Source: a virus. From it: a stretch of DNA of 44,350 bases. Positions 6,810 to 13,724 of the stretch are shown in pieces (the first letter of the stretch is position 1; every line of letters starts with the position of its first letter). Under the pieces are notes generated by a model. That model saw only the letters and a list, made by a program, of their open reading frames with translations, ran no database searches and was not told where the DNA came from. The stretch lies in IMG/VR virus record IMGVR_UViG_3300028800_000158, positions 1 through 44,350 of that record. One strand, 5' to 3'. Made by a program: the position numbers and the translations under genes.

Positions 6810-7229
6810 ATGTTCTCGAAGGTGAAAGTTAGTAAAGGAGCTTTGGATCACTTTCGCAGAAAAGCACGTAAAGCCGCTCCTTTAGAAATTCATGCCTACT
6901 TGTTAGGAGAAGTTATTTCTTTAGACACTATCCGCGTAGTTAAATTTTGCTATCCCAAGAAGTATGATATACAGACATCCGGTAATGTAAGTTGGGATGC
7001 AGAAGAATATAGCGCACTGAAGATTAAGGCCGAGAATAAAGCGTTGAGAATCGTTGGTGACATCCACTCGCATCCAAATTGGGATGCAGTTATGAGTGGG
7101 GCCGATTACCGGGGATGCTTGCTCGACTCATTAAGTGTGTGCGGTATATGCTCTATTTACGATAACAAAACTAGAGTGAGATTTTGGACACCAACCTCCT
7201 CACTCCCATGCGACATCATACATCCATAA
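6810..7229 (+). CDS. JAB/MPN+ metalloprotease-like protein
   Basis: A 139-residue JAMM protein. Glu26 in PLEIHAYLLGE and the GDIHSHPNWDAVMSGAD motif (His86, His88, Ser96, Asp99) give the complete zinc and catalytic set E-x(n)-HxHPx6SxxD of JAB isopeptidases. In siphophages this fold occurs in the lambda gpK-type tail assembly protein, usually fused to NlpC/P60. Here it stands alone, between fibre-like genes and small hypothetical genes. No ubiquitin-like or E1-like gene is visible nearby. It could mature a virion protein or remove a host protein modifier; neither can be decided from sequence. The purine-rich GGAAGGCCGGGGG precedes the ATG. Confidence 0.8.
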   Translation: MFSKVKVSKGALDHFRRKARKAAPLEIHAYLLGEVISLDTIRVVKFCYPKKYDIQTSGNVSWDAEEYSALKIKAENKALRIVGDIHSHPNWDAVMSGADYRGCLLDSLSVCGICSIYDNKTRVRFWTPTSSLPCDIIHP

Positions 7230-7245
7230 CTCTTGAGGAGGAGCT

Positions 7246-7605
7246 ATGCCGTTTGCTAAAAAAGAAGGTAAGGAGAAGTTCTATACTGGACTTGCATTTC
7301 GCATCCACGAGTATCGTCAATTATTTAATGACGTTCGCGCTAGTATTGAAGCTCGTGAGGATGCGAAGCGTCATATTGACTTCCTAACTGCCGAGACAAA
7401 AGAAGAGAGAGAGTTTTGCCGATTCAAAATCGTGGCAGCATATCTCGATAAATTGAAATATAGACCCCGAAATGAACAAGCTACTGGATTGAATGGATTG
7501 TCAAGTGATGACAAATCTGCATTTGATAATACAGTGAAAAGTATGCTTGAGTACGTAACTAAGCCAGCAGCCCTTCCTAATCTAGAGGAGGGCTTCCTAA
7601 TCTAG
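7246..7605 (+). CDS. Hypothetical charged protein (119 aa)
   Basis: A 119-residue, strongly helical and charged protein (REDAKRHIDFLTAETKEERE). It has no recognised domain. GAGGAGG just upstream gives an excellent Shine-Dalgarno for ATG 7246. The 3' end is altered by a 20-bp tandem duplication (7573-7612). The first copy encodes LPNLEEG and the second supplies FLI and the stop TAG, so the C-terminus was probably changed by the duplication. The ribosome binding site of the next gene lies in the second copy. Confidence 0.72.
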   Translation: MPFAKKEGKEKFYTGLAFRIHEYRQLFNDVRASIEAREDAKRHIDFLTAETKEEREFCRFKIVAAYLDKLKYRPRNEQATGLNGLSSDDKSAFDNTVKSMLEYVTKPAALPNLEEGFLI

Positions 7606-7612
7606 AGGAGGG
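7573..7612 (+). repeat. 20-bp perfect tandem duplication
   Basis: CTTCCTAATCTAGAGGAGGG occurs twice head to tail (7573-7592 and 7593-7612). Each copy carries a possible stop (TAG) and a strong AGGAGG. The second copy ends one gene and provides the ribosome binding site of the next (ATG 7618). Confidence 0.95.
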
Positions 7613-7617
7613 ACAGA

Positions 7618-7836
7618 ATGTATAAAATCGAGCGCCCTGAAACAGAAAAGTTTTCACGTGTATGGAACAAAGGCGGTATTCAGATCATTCTCACACCCGA
7701 AGCTATAGACTTTGCAACAGCATGGGCGAACGTGGTTTTGAATAATTTCGTACAGATGTGTCAGACAGAAGCAGCCGCCGCCGCAAAGAAAGCAGCAGAA
7801 CCTGAGAAGTCTAAAATCATTATGGAAGGTATCTAG
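7618..7836 (+). CDS. Small hypothetical protein (72 aa)
   Basis: A 72-residue protein: an N-terminal beta-like part (KFSRVWNKGGIQIILTPEA), then a helix with a run of Ala and Lys (EAAAAAKKAAEPEKSK). It has no recognised family, signal peptide or membrane helix. AGGAGGGACAGA precedes ATG 7618. It ends just before the noncoding block with the structured RNA and the tRNAs. Confidence 0.68.
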   Translation: MYKIERPETEKFSRVWNKGGIQIILTPEAIDFATAWANVVLNNFVQMCQTEAAAAAKKAAEPEKSKIIMEGI

Positions 7837-7845
7837 AAAGCGCTG

Positions 7846-7955
7846 ATCCGATGGACCGACTCTAAGCAGGGCCGAAAGAGCATACCCAAGAATTAATGCT
7901 TGGCGCATTCGTGCGGTTCCTATTCCCCAATGGGTTTGAAGAAGGCACATCGGAT
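7846..7955 (+). ncRNA. Putative structured RNA of unknown type
   Basis: ATCCGATG (7846-7853) is perfectly complementary to CATCGGAT (7948-7955) and closes a 110-nt domain. Inside are CGCA-TTCG-TGCG (a stem with a TTCG loop), CCAAG/CTTGG, ACCC/GGGT and CTCT/AGAG pairings, giving a multi-branched fold. It lies directly upstream of two tRNA genes but lacks a T-arm, an anticodon arm and a 3' CCA, so it is not a normal tRNA. The type is unknown to me. Confidence 0.45.
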
Positions 7956-7976
7956 TTAGTGGCCCCGCAATTTTAC

Positions 7977-8051
7977 TGGCGTCTGGTCTAAAGGCAAGAC
8001 GGAGCACTGTTAATGCTTACGATTCAGGTTCGAATCCTGAGATGCCAGCCA
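7977..8051 (+). tRNA. tRNA-Asn(GTT)
   Basis: Full cloverleaf. Acceptor TGGCGTC pairs with GATGCCA; the D-arm is GTCT...AGAC; the anticodon stem GAGCA/TGCTT carries loop CTGTTAA (anticodon GTT); the T-arm is TCAGG-TTCGAAT-CCTGA. The discriminator is G and the 3' CCA is encoded (8049-8051). Confidence 0.95.
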
Positions 8052-8052
8052 T

Positions 8053-8128
8053 CTTTCCTTCGTCTAACTGGATAGGGCATCGGGTTACGAACCCGAGAGT
8101 GCAGGTTCGACTCCTGTGGGGAAGACCA
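8053..8128 (+). tRNA. tRNA-Arg(ACG)
   Basis: Acceptor CTTTCCT pairs with GGGGAAG (two G-U pairs). The D-arm has loop AACTGGATA, the anticodon stem TCGGG/CCCGA has loop TTACGAA (anticodon ACG), and the T-arm is GCAGG-TTCGACT-CCTGT. The encoded CCA is at 8126-8128. It starts one base after the CCA of tRNA-Asn, so the two are probably processed from one transcript. Confidence 0.93.
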
Positions 8129-8143
8129 TTTTATAGGAGATAC

Positions 8144-8611
8144 ATGAATAAGTTTCTTAGTAGAATAAGCGTAGCTGTTTGCCTGTTACTTGGCGCAGCA
8201 TTCTCGCACGCACAATCAGGAGTTACACTAACAAGTCCCGGAGCACCATCTTATGAAAACAACCTAACGTGGAGCGCACCGGTAAGTAATGGTAGTGCTG
8301 GTTTAGTTGGATGTGATACTGTTAATGTTTGTAATTATTCAATATTCCGTCTAACTGCTGCATCATGTCCCGCTACCCTTGTTGGTTCAAGTGGATGGGT
8401 AAAAGTTGGAACAACTGCTAATAGTGTTCTTGCATATAGTGATACCACAGTAGCACCCCTTACCGAATATAGTTATGTGGTTGAAGCTAATCTTGTATCC
8501 GATTCAATTTCTTCAGGACCATCCAATTGCATTACTATTACTACAGGTGCCCTCCCTTTGGTCCCTGCGGCTCCGGTACAAAGTCCGGCAACCACTCTAT
8601 CAATCCCCTAA
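8144..8611 (+). CDS. Secreted FN3-like protein of unknown function
   Basis: A 155-residue protein with a typical Sec signal peptide: MNKFLSR, hydrophobic core VAVCLLLGAAF, then SHA with likely cleavage after residue 23. The mature part looks like one fibronectin-III or Ig-like beta sandwich (SPGAPSYENNLTWSAP, YSDTTVAPLTEYSYVVEA) with Cys residues that could form disulfides outside the cytoplasm, and a Pro/Ala-rich tail. A longer frame would start inside the tRNAs. ATG 8144, with TAGGAGAT upstream, is the sensible start. A phage-encoded exported protein may act at the host surface. It might instead be a virion decoration protein that retains a leader. Confidence 0.75.
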   Translation: MNKFLSRISVAVCLLLGAAFSHAQSGVTLTSPGAPSYENNLTWSAPVSNGSAGLVGCDTVNVCNYSIFRLTAASCPATLVGSSGWVKVGTTANSVLAYSDTTVAPLTEYSYVVEANLVSDSISSGPSNCITITTGALPLVPAAPVQSPATTLSIP

Positions 8612-8651
8612 TCAGGTTGTGGTGTGAATCGGAACCGAAGGAAGAATAACC

Positions 8652-9182
8652 ATGGAAGAGGTATACAAGAACATCTTTGTGGGCGATGATAATGATTATC
8701 TTAAAATCGCCCCAAGAGAAAATTGGAGCGCCCTGCGTTGCTGCAAATTTGGTCCGGGCGGTCACAAAGAGATATTAGGTTACACCACAAACGCAGCACC
8801 GAAAGGAAAAAATTACCTATGGGCAACCAAGGGTACTAATCTAATGGCGCTAAATCTCCTCGATTTAGACGATCCAAATATGATCCCATTCGATGCCATT
8901 AAACGTGGACTCGACTTTGTTAAGCAACGTCTTGAAGCCGGGGATAAAGTTTTAATCGCGTGCAATTCAGGACACAGCAGAGGCCCAACAACGGGCCTTA
9001 TGTTTTTGCGTGCAATAGGCGACATGCCGTACCACTTCGTTAAGTCGGAGACTATTTACAAAACGTTATACTCGAAGTACGATCCGGGTATGGGAATGCG
9101 ACAGACCGCCAGAACACACTGGACTGATTTAGAGAATTCGGAGATAAACAATGGCACAGGGACCGGCAGACAACCTAATTGA
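8652..9182 (+). CDS. Dual-specificity-phosphatase-like protein
   Basis: A 176-residue protein with the protein tyrosine phosphatase signature loop ACNSGHSRGPT: Cys104-x5-Arg110, after a predicted strand (DKVLIACN) and before a helix (TTGLMFLRAIG). LLDLDDPN (Asp71/73/74) could supply the general acid. The family normally has His before the catalytic Cys; here it is Ala, which would alter the Cys pKa and may lower activity. It could dephosphorylate host or virion proteins, or be a binding-only relative. It lies between a secreted protein and a gene whose start it overlaps by 32 nt. Confidence 0.75.
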   Translation: MEEVYKNIFVGDDNDYLKIAPRENWSALRCCKFGPGGHKEILGYTTNAAPKGKNYLWATKGTNLMALNLLDLDDPNMIPFDAIKRGLDFVKQRLEAGDKVLIACNSGHSRGPTTGLMFLRAIGDMPYHFVKSETIYKTLYSKYDPGMGMRQTARTHWTDLENSEINNGTGTGRQPN

Positions 9183-9864
9183 CGTAGCTAAAAATACCTT
9201 CGTAAAGCCAGTACAAAACGTATTGAGCACGATTGATAAGTATACACCAAGTTGGTTACCCGGTGTAAACAAGCCAGCCACACCTGATCCAAACGCTACA
9301 AAGCCAACCGCAAAGTCGTTAGGATGGGCCGATCAAACGCCAACGTCAACTGACGCAACAAAGCCCGCACCAAAGCCAGTAGCTAAGAAGTCAGCACCTA
9401 AGTATCATCAAGGTACTGACTACGTGCCAAAGACAGGACCGGCAGTGTTGAAGAAAGGCGAAGCGGTATTGAATAATGATGATGCCGACACACTTAGAGC
9501 GGCCAAAGGAAAAGGAATGAAAAAGCAGGATGCAATGAAGTCAGTTGCCGATGAGTTAGGTGGAAAGTCAGAGAAACCGGCTAAAGAGATTAAGCACATT
9601 GTTAGTCGCAAGGCAAAGACCAAAGACGGGAAGCACGTAGTTGTACACACACATGTACATACACACCCTGCCCACCCAGACGAGGAACACGTAACAAGCG
9701 GCGATGATGAAATGGCCGAGCACATGATGCAGAATATGGGTACTCCTAACCCCGGTGAGGCAGAAGCCGATGCCGGTCAAGGCGCGGCCCCGGCAGGAGC
9801 AGCCCCCGTACCCGGTGCAGCCGCACCCGGAGCAGGACCAGCGCCCGCACCAGCAGGAATGTAA
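9151..9864 (+). CDS. Low-complexity virion-type protein with His-rich motif
   Basis: A 237-residue protein in three parts. The polar N-terminus has a YHQGTDYVPKTGPAVLKKGE motif (residues ~89-108), a pattern I know from many phage proteins of unknown role. The middle has VHTHVHTHPAHPDEEHVT (near 170-187). The C-terminus is Ala/Pro/Gly-rich. The middle block is repeated in the next gene. Clustered His and acidic residues could bind metal. The start overlaps the phosphatase gene. The neighbours are its paralogue and the terminase, so a packaging or head-related role is possible, but function is unknown. Confidence 0.7.
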   Translation: MAQGPADNLIDVAKNTFVKPVQNVLSTIDKYTPSWLPGVNKPATPDPNATKPTAKSLGWADQTPTSTDATKPAPKPVAKKSAPKYHQGTDYVPKTGPAVLKKGEAVLNNDDADTLRAAKGKGMKKQDAMKSVADELGGKSEKPAKEIKHIVSRKAKTKDGKHVVVHTHVHTHPAHPDEEHVTSGDDEMAEHMMQNMGTPNPGEAEADAGQGAAPAGAAPVPGAAAPGAGPAPAPAGM

Positions 9865-9890
9865 TTAGTTTAACTAGAGGTAAAAGATTT

Positions 9891-10442
9891 ATGAGTAACC
9901 CATGGGACGGCGTAGCAAGTACATTAGGCGGAAAACCTGATACAGCACCGAAAGAGATTAATCATATCGTCACACGCAAGGGAACAACGGCAAGTGGCAA
10001 ACCAGTTAACGTTCATACACATGTTCATAAGAATCCAGCACACCCGGACGAAGAACATGTAACTGAAGGTAATAAGGGACTTGCGGATCACATGACAAAA
10101 CATCTTGGTGAGGCAAAGGAAGATGCACCAGATACTAATGCCGCCAACGCCCCTGCTAAACCCGATGCCACAGCATCACAGGCAATACCCACCGGAGGCA
10201 CGGGAGCCGCATCTAATTCTCCAACTTCTGCCACAAGAAATAGTGGCGCAGCAACAGGTGGTGCGGTAACTATCACTATGAGTCCAAGCAGCACTTCTAC
10301 CGGAACGACTACAGGCGCGGGAGCAGGAGCAAGTAAGGGCGGAAACGGTAACGATAAAAGTGGTGGAAAATCTGAGAAACCACCGCAGAACGTAAACATT
10401 ACTGTAGATGCAAGAGGAATGAGCGGACACGCCGCAAGCTAG
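9891..10442 (+). CDS. Paralogue with His-rich motif
   Basis: A 183-residue protein. It repeats the KEI-HIV-RK-GK-VHTHVH-PAHPDEEHVT block of the previous protein (here residues ~22-63: PKEINHIVTRKG, NVHTHVHKNPAHPDEEHVT), followed by an Ala/Thr/Gly/Ser-rich linker and a GGKSEKPPQNVNITVD tail. GGKSEKP also occurs in the neighbour just before its block. The two genes therefore arose by duplication of one module. Folding is unlikely outside the module. Function is unknown; AGAGGTAAAAG precedes the ATG. Confidence 0.7.
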   Translation: MSNPWDGVASTLGGKPDTAPKEINHIVTRKGTTASGKPVNVHTHVHKNPAHPDEEHVTEGNKGLADHMTKHLGEAKEDAPDTNAANAPAKPDATASQAIPTGGTGAASNSPTSATRNSGAATGGAVTITMSPSSTSTGTTTGAGAGASKGGNGNDKSGGKSEKPPQNVNITVDARGMSGHAAS

Positions 10443-10450
10443 GAGTAGAG

Positions 10451-10657
10451 ATGGCAAAAGATAAAGAAGAAACAGTGCATTTATCTAAACATCGCGTAGT
10501 CATGCATCTTAACAAGGGTGGACTACATCGTTGGGCAGGAGTGCCCGAGGGCGAGAAAATTCCTGAGAGCAAGGTCCAAGAGGCCGCTAACAGTAATAAT
10601 CCACACGTAGCAGCTATGGGCCACCTAGCCCAGAATATGTCACATTGGGGCAAGTAA
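10451..10657 (+). CDS. Small conserved-type phage protein (68 aa)
   Basis: A 68-residue basic protein with LNKGGLHRWAGVPEGEKIPE followed by a helical AANSNNPHVAAMGHLAQN segment. This style of short protein (LNKGGLHR..GV..G..IP...) recurs near packaging genes in phages as far as I recall, without known function. AGGAGTAGAG precedes the ATG. It lies between the His-rich pair and the large terminase. A small terminase role is possible from position only, and I see no helix-turn-helix. Confidence 0.65.
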   Translation: MAKDKEETVHLSKHRVVMHLNKGGLHRWAGVPEGEKIPESKVQEAANSNNPHVAAMGHLAQNMSHWGK

Positions 10658-10672
10658 CGCACACGGAGGGGT

Positions 10673-12727
10673 ATGCGTCTAGAAAAACTAAAAGAATTAT
10701 ACGAGACGTGTAAAGTTCTTCCGCACTACCAGCACAGGGATATGAATGACGGCGAGTTTCTGACCAGAGCTACGAAAAGCTTTCAGAGATTACCGAAGTC
10801 ACAGCAAACAAAGGCAGCAGAAAGTTGGGCCAAGAAACTCAGCAAAGAGTCAATAGCTGTTACACCAGATACAATAAACGAACTTATGCGATATAGGTTC
10901 ATGGCACAGACAAATCTATTCTTTCTCTGTCACTTACTAGAGCTATATGGTCAAACTACTGTAAATACACATGAGGAGATTTGCAATAAGTTTTTCGTAC
11001 AGAAAGACCCAACATTTTTGACATTCGATCATTTTGCAGACCAGTACACCGATTTGAAGCAACGCATGTTATTGGTACCCCGTGGCGGATTCAAATCTAG
11101 TATTGACATGGCGGATTGCATTCAATGGTTCATTTGTTTTCCCGCTATTACCATTGCTATTCTAACGGGTGTTTTACAATTGGCAAAAGACTTCGTGGGT
11201 GAAGTGAAACTACACTGCACTAAAACCGAAGCTGGAACAGATTCAAAAGGCAAATCGTTATACGATGTTCGTCAACTAATGGACAAAAAAACCGGAGAGT
11301 GGTCAGACAGTCTTTTTCAAGTACTATTCCCAGAACATTGTTTATCACCGTTAGAAGGCAACCAACTCGAATTTCAGACGCCCGCCGCTGAAGAGTCTAA
11401 AGAACCGACAGTTAGAGCGGCATCTATTGATCAGGCTTTGTCAGGCAGTCACTTTAATGTCCTAAAGCTTGATGACGTAATCACAAACGAGAACACAAAA
11501 ACAGAAGCTCGTATCAAAGACACGATCAAGCAAATTACCATCAACAACGGCTTGCTTAATCCCAACGGATTTTATGATGTTATCGGCACATGGTATGATG
11601 AACGTGATTACTACGGCGTCACAATTAAGAAGCTAGAGAGACGCGCCAAAGAGGAAGGCTTACTACAATCCATCACAGGATCAGTAGATAGCGGACGTTT
11701 CAATGCTGATTTAAGTTTTAAGATTTATCTTCGCGCTGCTTGGTGGCCTACAGAGGAGGCACTTAAGGCAGGTAAGATTGAAGAAGAAATGACTAAGAGC
11801 GATTGGGTATTATGGTTCCCCGAGCGCCTGAGTTATGAGTTTTTGATTAACAAGCAGAAAGATGACTCCGATTTGGATGACGATGAAGGAGACACCGGTT
11901 ACTTTGCGATTAAATATCTTAACAATCCGCGCAAAGTAAATCGCATCAAGTTTCCAAAAGAACTACTCATGCGACGTACAATTCCGCATACTCAATATCC
12001 ATCACAGGGAATAGTGGTTACTACTGTAGATACAGCTTACAGCACTAAGGCATGGGCTGATTATACAGTTATTCTAACTGCCCTGATCTTCGGAGGACGC
12101 TTCTACATTGTCAACATGGTTAGAGGGAGATTCAATGAATACGACTTGCCCAAAATCATCGCCAACACAGCAAACAAATGGAAACCTAAAAGAATTGCCA
12201 TTGAGGACTCTGTTGGAGTTAAGTGGATGGGTCGAGAACTTAGACGGGAAATGGACAATCTTAGAATTTCCATACCTGTCGAATTTGTATCCCTTGGACT
12301 CGGGTCTAAATTACGATCAAAACAGCTTAAAGCCAAGCCTGTCCTTCGTTTACTAGGCGATGAGCGCTTGTATTTCTTCAACTCCTGTGAAGGTCTTGAG
12401 GAAATTTATAACGAAATGACGCAGTTCACAGGAACAAGCGACGACAAGCATGATGATATTGTATCAGCTATATCACTACTGGTAGAACAATTTATTGGAT
12501 ACGCCGATGTAGATAGCCGCGTTAATTCATATCAGACTGATTTTGTGGCCGATCAAAAGGCAAAGGACAAACACGATCAAATATATTTCTTAGGGAAGTA
12601 CGCAAAGTTCAATGAACTTGGACCCATTGATGACAACCCTAATACACAATTTCAGGTTCAACAGGCGGCACAGCAGAGTATAGATACCACACCAGACGTT
12701 GACCCACTCGCTGATTTATTGCGATAG
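10673..12727 (+). CDS. Terminase large subunit
   Basis: A 684-residue DNA packaging motor and nuclease. The ATPase part has a Walker A-like PRGGFKSS (near residue 136) and a Walker B LKLDDVIT (near 263) with catalytic acidic residue. The C-terminal RNase H-fold nuclease shows TTVDTAYS (near 451), IAIEDSVGVKW (near 509) and a DDKHDDIVSA ending (near 590), the expected acidic triad. The protein docks on the portal and cuts the concatemer. CGGAGGGGT gives a good ribosome binding site. A 54-aa gene and a broken endonuclease separate it from the portal gene. Length and motif order are normal. Confidence 0.93.
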   Translation: MRLEKLKELYETCKVLPHYQHRDMNDGEFLTRATKSFQRLPKSQQTKAAESWAKKLSKESIAVTPDTINELMRYRFMAQTNLFFLCHLLELYGQTTVNTHEEICNKFFVQKDPTFLTFDHFADQYTDLKQRMLLVPRGGFKSSIDMADCIQWFICFPAITIAILTGVLQLAKDFVGEVKLHCTKTEAGTDSKGKSLYDVRQLMDKKTGEWSDSLFQVLFPEHCLSPLEGNQLEFQTPAAEESKEPTVRAASIDQALSGSHFNVLKLDDVITNENTKTEARIKDTIKQITINNGLLNPNGFYDVIGTWYDERDYYGVTIKKLERRAKEEGLLQSITGSVDSGRFNADLSFKIYLRAAWWPTEEALKAGKIEEEMTKSDWVLWFPERLSYEFLINKQKDDSDLDDDEGDTGYFAIKYLNNPRKVNRIKFPKELLMRRTIPHTQYPSQGIVVTTVDTAYSTKAWADYTVILTALIFGGRFYIVNMVRGRFNEYDLPKIIANTANKWKPKRIAIEDSVGVKWMGRELRREMDNLRISIPVEFVSLGLGSKLRSKQLKAKPVLRLLGDERLYFFNSCEGLEEIYNEMTQFTGTSDDKHDDIVSAISLLVEQFIGYADVDSRVNSYQTDFVADQKAKDKHDQIYFLGKYAKFNELGPIDDNPNTQFQVQQAAQQSIDTTPDVDPLADLLR

Positions 12728-12736
12728 GAGATTGCC

Positions 12737-12901
12737 ATGTCTATTAGCCCCGTTCAGCGGATTAAGGAAGGGATTATAACTCGCTACAAAAAGGAATATC
12801 CCGAAGAGAAGGTGTATAGCAAGGCATTTTCCCTATACCTATTAAATAAGTATGCCCGTCTGCTTTACAAGATATATCAGCAAGCCGGAAAGGATAAATA
12901 A
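12737..12901 (+). CDS. Small hypothetical protein (54 aa)
   Basis: A 54-residue basic, Tyr-rich, helical protein (SPVQRIKEGIITRYKKEYPE, then LYLLNKYARLLYKIYQQ). No family is recognised. TAGGAGATTGCC precedes ATG 12737. The stop overlaps the start of the decayed GIY-YIG gene (TAATG at 12899-12903). Its place between terminase and portal may reflect a head-packaging accessory role, but nothing in the sequence shows it. Confidence 0.65.
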   Translation: MSISPVQRIKEGIITRYKKEYPEEKVYSKAFSLYLLNKYARLLYKIYQQAGKDK

Positions 12902-13267
12902 TGCACGTATACATGATCCAAAATTTAGTAAACGGAAAGTGTTATATAGGCCAATATGCTGGTGAAAACTTGTCGGATTATTTGTCATAAGGCGGTGGAG
13001 GTAGACTAGGCACGACTAGCATATGCTCATCTGAGACAAGACTTAAAATGTCACTGAGTCGTAGAGGTAAGTCTAAGTCTCCCGAATGGATTAAGAAAAT
13101 TGGCGATTCCCAACGAGGTCGCAGCTTAAGCCCCGGAGCACATTGCTGCTTTAAGACTTGGACAAAAGGGATGTAAAAAGCCCAAACGTACAGAAGAACA
13201 TATGAGAAAATTGCTAGAAAGTCGTAAAAGAAATAAACTAGCTAAGTTGCAACTACAGGAGGCATAG
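12901..13267 (+). pseudogene. Decayed GIY-YIG homing endonuclease
   Basis: The first 29 codons read MHVYMIQNLVNGKCYIGQYA, the start of a GIY-YIG nuclease and close to the intact gene at 43760 (VYLLTNKLNGKYYVGKT). A TAA follows at 12988. After it the same frame continues with GGGGRLG...SSETRLKMSLSRRGKSKSPEW, matching the C-terminal part of the family (GGG, SE-T-K, NUMOD3-like helices), so most of the catalytic domain is deleted. Near 13136 one extra G shifts the frame. In the shifted frame the tail is EHIAALRLGQKGCKKPKRTE and ends in QLQEA-stop at 13265-13267. Three lesions mean it is inactive. Its last codons contain the Shine-Dalgarno of the portal gene. Confidence 0.85.
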
Positions 13268-13268
13268 A

Positions 13269-13502
13269 ATGGCTCTGTTGGAAAAAGACGGGGTACAAAC
13301 CCAAGCCGATCTAACTGAAAAAGATTACAATAAACAGGGCGATCTTACCAATTCCGGTGCAGAAGTTAATCTTGTAGTCGGGTCGGCAGGGCAAGCAGAA
13401 AAGTTTATTCAGAATAAGCAGTATGCATTGTTATGGCGAGACTCTGATTTGCTATTCCAGTCTCCCCGCCCAATGTCGGTATACGAAAATACATACATCC
13501 TT
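13269..13502 (+). CDS. Portal protein, exon 1
   Basis: The first 78 codons of the portal gene, MALLEKDGVQTQADLTEKDY through PMSVYENTYIL. Read through unspliced, the frame hits TAA at 13506-13508, six bases into the flanking intron's coding phase, which would give only 79 residues. Splicing to 13725 restores an uninterrupted 701-residue portal. The CAGGAGGCATAGA sequence upstream is a strong ribosome binding site that overlaps the broken endonuclease gene. The exon end, CATCCTT, pairs with GGGGATG (13516-13522) in the intron to form P1 with terminal U-G pairs. Confidence 0.85.
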
Positions 13503-13724
13503 TGCTAAGCGGCTTGGGGATGTCTAAACCTTTTTTAATTGACTTGAACCCTGAAACGGCAACAAGGCGCAAGCAGAGAAATCGTGCAGCGTGAGAGACT
13601 AAACAAAGAGGCACTAGAAATAGTGATGCGATAGTCCGTTCTCATGGGAATAAAAACCATGAGAGCTATGCAGAAATGACATAGCTCGACAAGTTACACG
13701 GTCGATAACAAGAGAAGAGAGCCG
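13503..13724 (+). ncRNA. Group I self-splicing intron in the portal gene
   Basis: A 222-nt intron without its own ORF. P1 is CATCCTT | ... GGGGATG. P7 is formed by the R element GAGAGACTAA (13593-13602) and the S element GATAGTCC (13630-13637). P8 is CACTA-GAAA-TAGTG (13612-13625). Downstream hairpins follow: CTCATGG/CCATGAG (13641-13663), AGCTATG/CATAGCT (13664-13686) and CGAC/GTCG (13687-13704). It ends in G (13724), as a group I intron must. Splicing CTT|AAT GTG keeps frame. Alternative 3' sites such as G13728 with exon end 13503 also keep frame, so the boundaries are certain only to a few bases. Confidence 0.9.

Noticed and set aside
7860-7945. A third tRNA upstream of tRNA-Asn.
   Set aside because: GGTTCCTATTCC resembles a T-arm but lacks the invariant loop bases, and there is no anticodon arm or CCA end.
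8042-8143. Upstream extension of the secreted protein to 8042.
   Set aside because: It would run through two tRNA genes; ATG 8144 has a Shine-Dalgarno and begins a perfect signal peptide.
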